Shown: in pieces, positions 7,869-8,621 of the stretch
Layout of the letters: every line of letters begins with the position of its first letter
Numbering within the stretch: position 1 is the first letter of the stretch
From: JAIVGV01 sp035295985
GTDB taxonomy: Bacteria > Acidobacteriota > Blastocatellia > Pyrinomonadales > Pyrinomonadaceae
Direction of reading: 5' to 3'
DNA: 8,621 nt
Assembly (NCBI GenBank): GCA_035295985.1
Contig: DATHBT010000328.1
Location: 1-8,621 of the forward strand
Notes under the pieces: generated by a model
Seen by the model: only the letters and a program-made list of their open reading frames with translations
The model's database searches: none
What the model was told of the DNA's origin: nothing
Translations under genes and position numbers: made by a program

Positions 7869-8588
7869 TCACTTCTTCGGCGGGCGGCTCGGCCTGAGTT
7901 CGACGCGCGAGGGGAGGCTGCGCTCGTCGTGCCGGAGCAGGTCGAGGACGACGCGCGCCACGTCCTCGGGCTGCAACTGCCAGGACTTCGACTCGTCGGG
8001 CGTGTCGCCGCCGAAAGACGTGTTGACCGAGCCGGGCATGACGTAGCTGACCTTGATGCCGTCGTGCCTGACCTCCTGCATCAGCGCCTCGGAGAAGCCG
8101 TTCAGGGCGAACTTCGAGGCGTTGTAGGCGGCCATCTCCGGGTGCGGGTTCGCGCCCGCGAGCGAGGAGATGTTGACGACGTAGCCGCCGCCGCGCCGCT
8201 TCATCACGGGGATCGCCTCGCGGCAGCAGTAGAAGACGCCGAACAGGTTCGTCTCAAGCACGGCGCGGAAGGTTTCGGGCGACATCTCCTCGACGCGACC
8301 GAAGTGGCCGACGCCCGCGTTGTTGACGAGCACCTCAACGCCGCCGAACTCCGCGACCGTGTGCTCAAAGAGCGCGCGCACCTGATCGTAATCGCGCACG
8401 TCGCACACCGCGCCCGCCGCCCGCCCGCGATCTATGCCGTTCAACTCCGCGACCGCGCGCTCGACATCCCCCTCGCTCCGCGCGCTCACGCAGACGTTCA
8501 CCCCCTCGCGCACGAGCGCCTCGGCGATGGCGCGCCCGATGCCCTTCGTGCCGCCCGTGACGACCGCTGACTTGCCTTCAAGATTCAT
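7869..8588 (-). CDS. Short-chain dehydrogenase/reductase (SDR), classical type
   Basis: This 239-residue protein is a classical SDR oxidoreductase: a Rossmann-fold enzyme that interconverts an alcohol and a ketone with NAD(P)(H). With the ATG at 8588 as residue 1, the cofactor motif TGGTKGIG is at 11-18, NNAG at 89-92, the structural Asn at 114, and the catalytic triad Ser142, Tyr155 (YNASK) and Lys159. PG at 185-186 follows the expected strand. Arg37 after the second beta strand suggests NADP(H) preference. The C-terminus SRVELRPSRPPKK is a recurring ending in one bacterial FabG-like SDR group. The substrate cannot be inferred. A GTG directly upstream (8591-8589) is an alternative start that adds one residue; neither has a visible Shine-Dalgarno. 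An 81-base gap separates it from the DUF4337 gene, so co-transcription is possible but unproven. Confidence 0.93.
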   Translation of the reverse strand: MNLEGKSAVVTGGTKGIGRAIAEALVREGVNVCVSARSEGDVERAVAELNGIDRGRAAGAVCDVRDYDQVRALFEHTVAEFGGVEVLVNNAGVGHFGRVEEMSPETFRAVLETNLFGVFYCCREAIPVMKRRGGGYVVNISSLAGANPHPEMAAYNASKFALNGFSEALMQEVRHDGIKVSYVMPGSVNTSFGGDTPDESKSWQLQPEDVARVVLDLLRHDERSLPSRVELRPSRPPKK

Positions 8589-8595
8589 CACATAT

Positions 8596-8621
8596 GTAGG
8601 GGCGGGGCTTGCCCCTGCCCG
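8596..8621. repeat. REP-like GC palindrome at the right edge, possibly cut by the window
   Basis: The sequence opens GTAGGGGCGGGG and folds into a hairpin: 8604-8607 pair with 8612-8615 around a CTTG loop, and after a one-base bulge 8600-8603 pair with 8617-8620. I recall very similar GTAGGGGC...GCCCC elements dispersed between genes in many environmental bacterial genomes. It lies 8 bases upstream of the SDR start, so it would be in the SDR leader or promoter. It is not of the heptamer type found elsewhere in the window. The rest of the element lies outside the window. Confidence 0.5.

Noticed and set aside
7038..8570. 510-codon plus-strand open frame antisense to dtd, DUF4337 and SDR
   Set aside because: It crosses three well-supported minus-strand genes and has no recognisable domain; it is a GC-bias artefact.

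Overview
The window reads as chromosomal housekeeping DNA from a GC-rich, free-living bacterium. There is no integrase, transposase, phage gene, CRISPR array, toxin-antitoxin pair, tRNA or rRNA. The mix of genes (AcnA-type aconitase, a DUF4337 membrane protein, a DUF6335-like acidic protein, lipoproteins with short gamma-less signal peptides) and the style of the intergenic DNA suggest Acidobacteriota, perhaps class Blastocatellia. That placement is inference from memory; no marker gene is present to prove it.

Layout. Seven of the eight genes lie on the minus strand. From the left edge: a truncated small lipoprotein with an OB-fold-like segment (1-284); a class 1/2 NAD(P)-dependent aldehyde dehydrogenase (421-1926); aconitate hydratase AcnA (2128-5070), with an unusually long linker before the first iron-sulfur cysteine; a 397-base divergent intergenic region holding candidate promoters for both directions; a plus-strand 132-residue acidic protein (5468-5866); a convergent junction with a perfect 26-bp inverted repeat; then a minus-strand run of cyclophilin-type lipoprotein (5948-6619), D-aminoacyl-tRNA deacylase dtd (6701-7150), DUF4337 membrane protein (7155-7787) and a short-chain dehydrogenase (7869-8588). 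DUF4337 and dtd are 4 bases apart and probably translationally coupled. The gaps of about 80 bases on either side of that pair leave open whether all four genes form one transcript.

How the genes work together. AcnA is a TCA-cycle enzyme, the aldehyde dehydrogenase and SDR are general redox enzymes, and Dtd and the cyclophilin are quality-control/folding enzymes. No shared pathway is evident; it is an ordinary core region.

The most interesting signal is between the genes. Four intergenic loci (336-417, 2030-2135, 5410-5451, 5867-5945) are built from degenerate units with a strict 7-base period. At three of them the heptamers are folded into inverted repeats of 26-27 paired positions placed directly against a stop codon. 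The heptamer word differs between loci, except that 2030-2135 and 5410-5451 share one family (GCTGTTA/TAACAGC). They look like a dispersed, self-diversifying heptamer repeat system, possibly acting as gene-end hairpins without a U tract, and resemble in unit length the heptameric STRR repeats of cyanobacteria. No new protein system was found.
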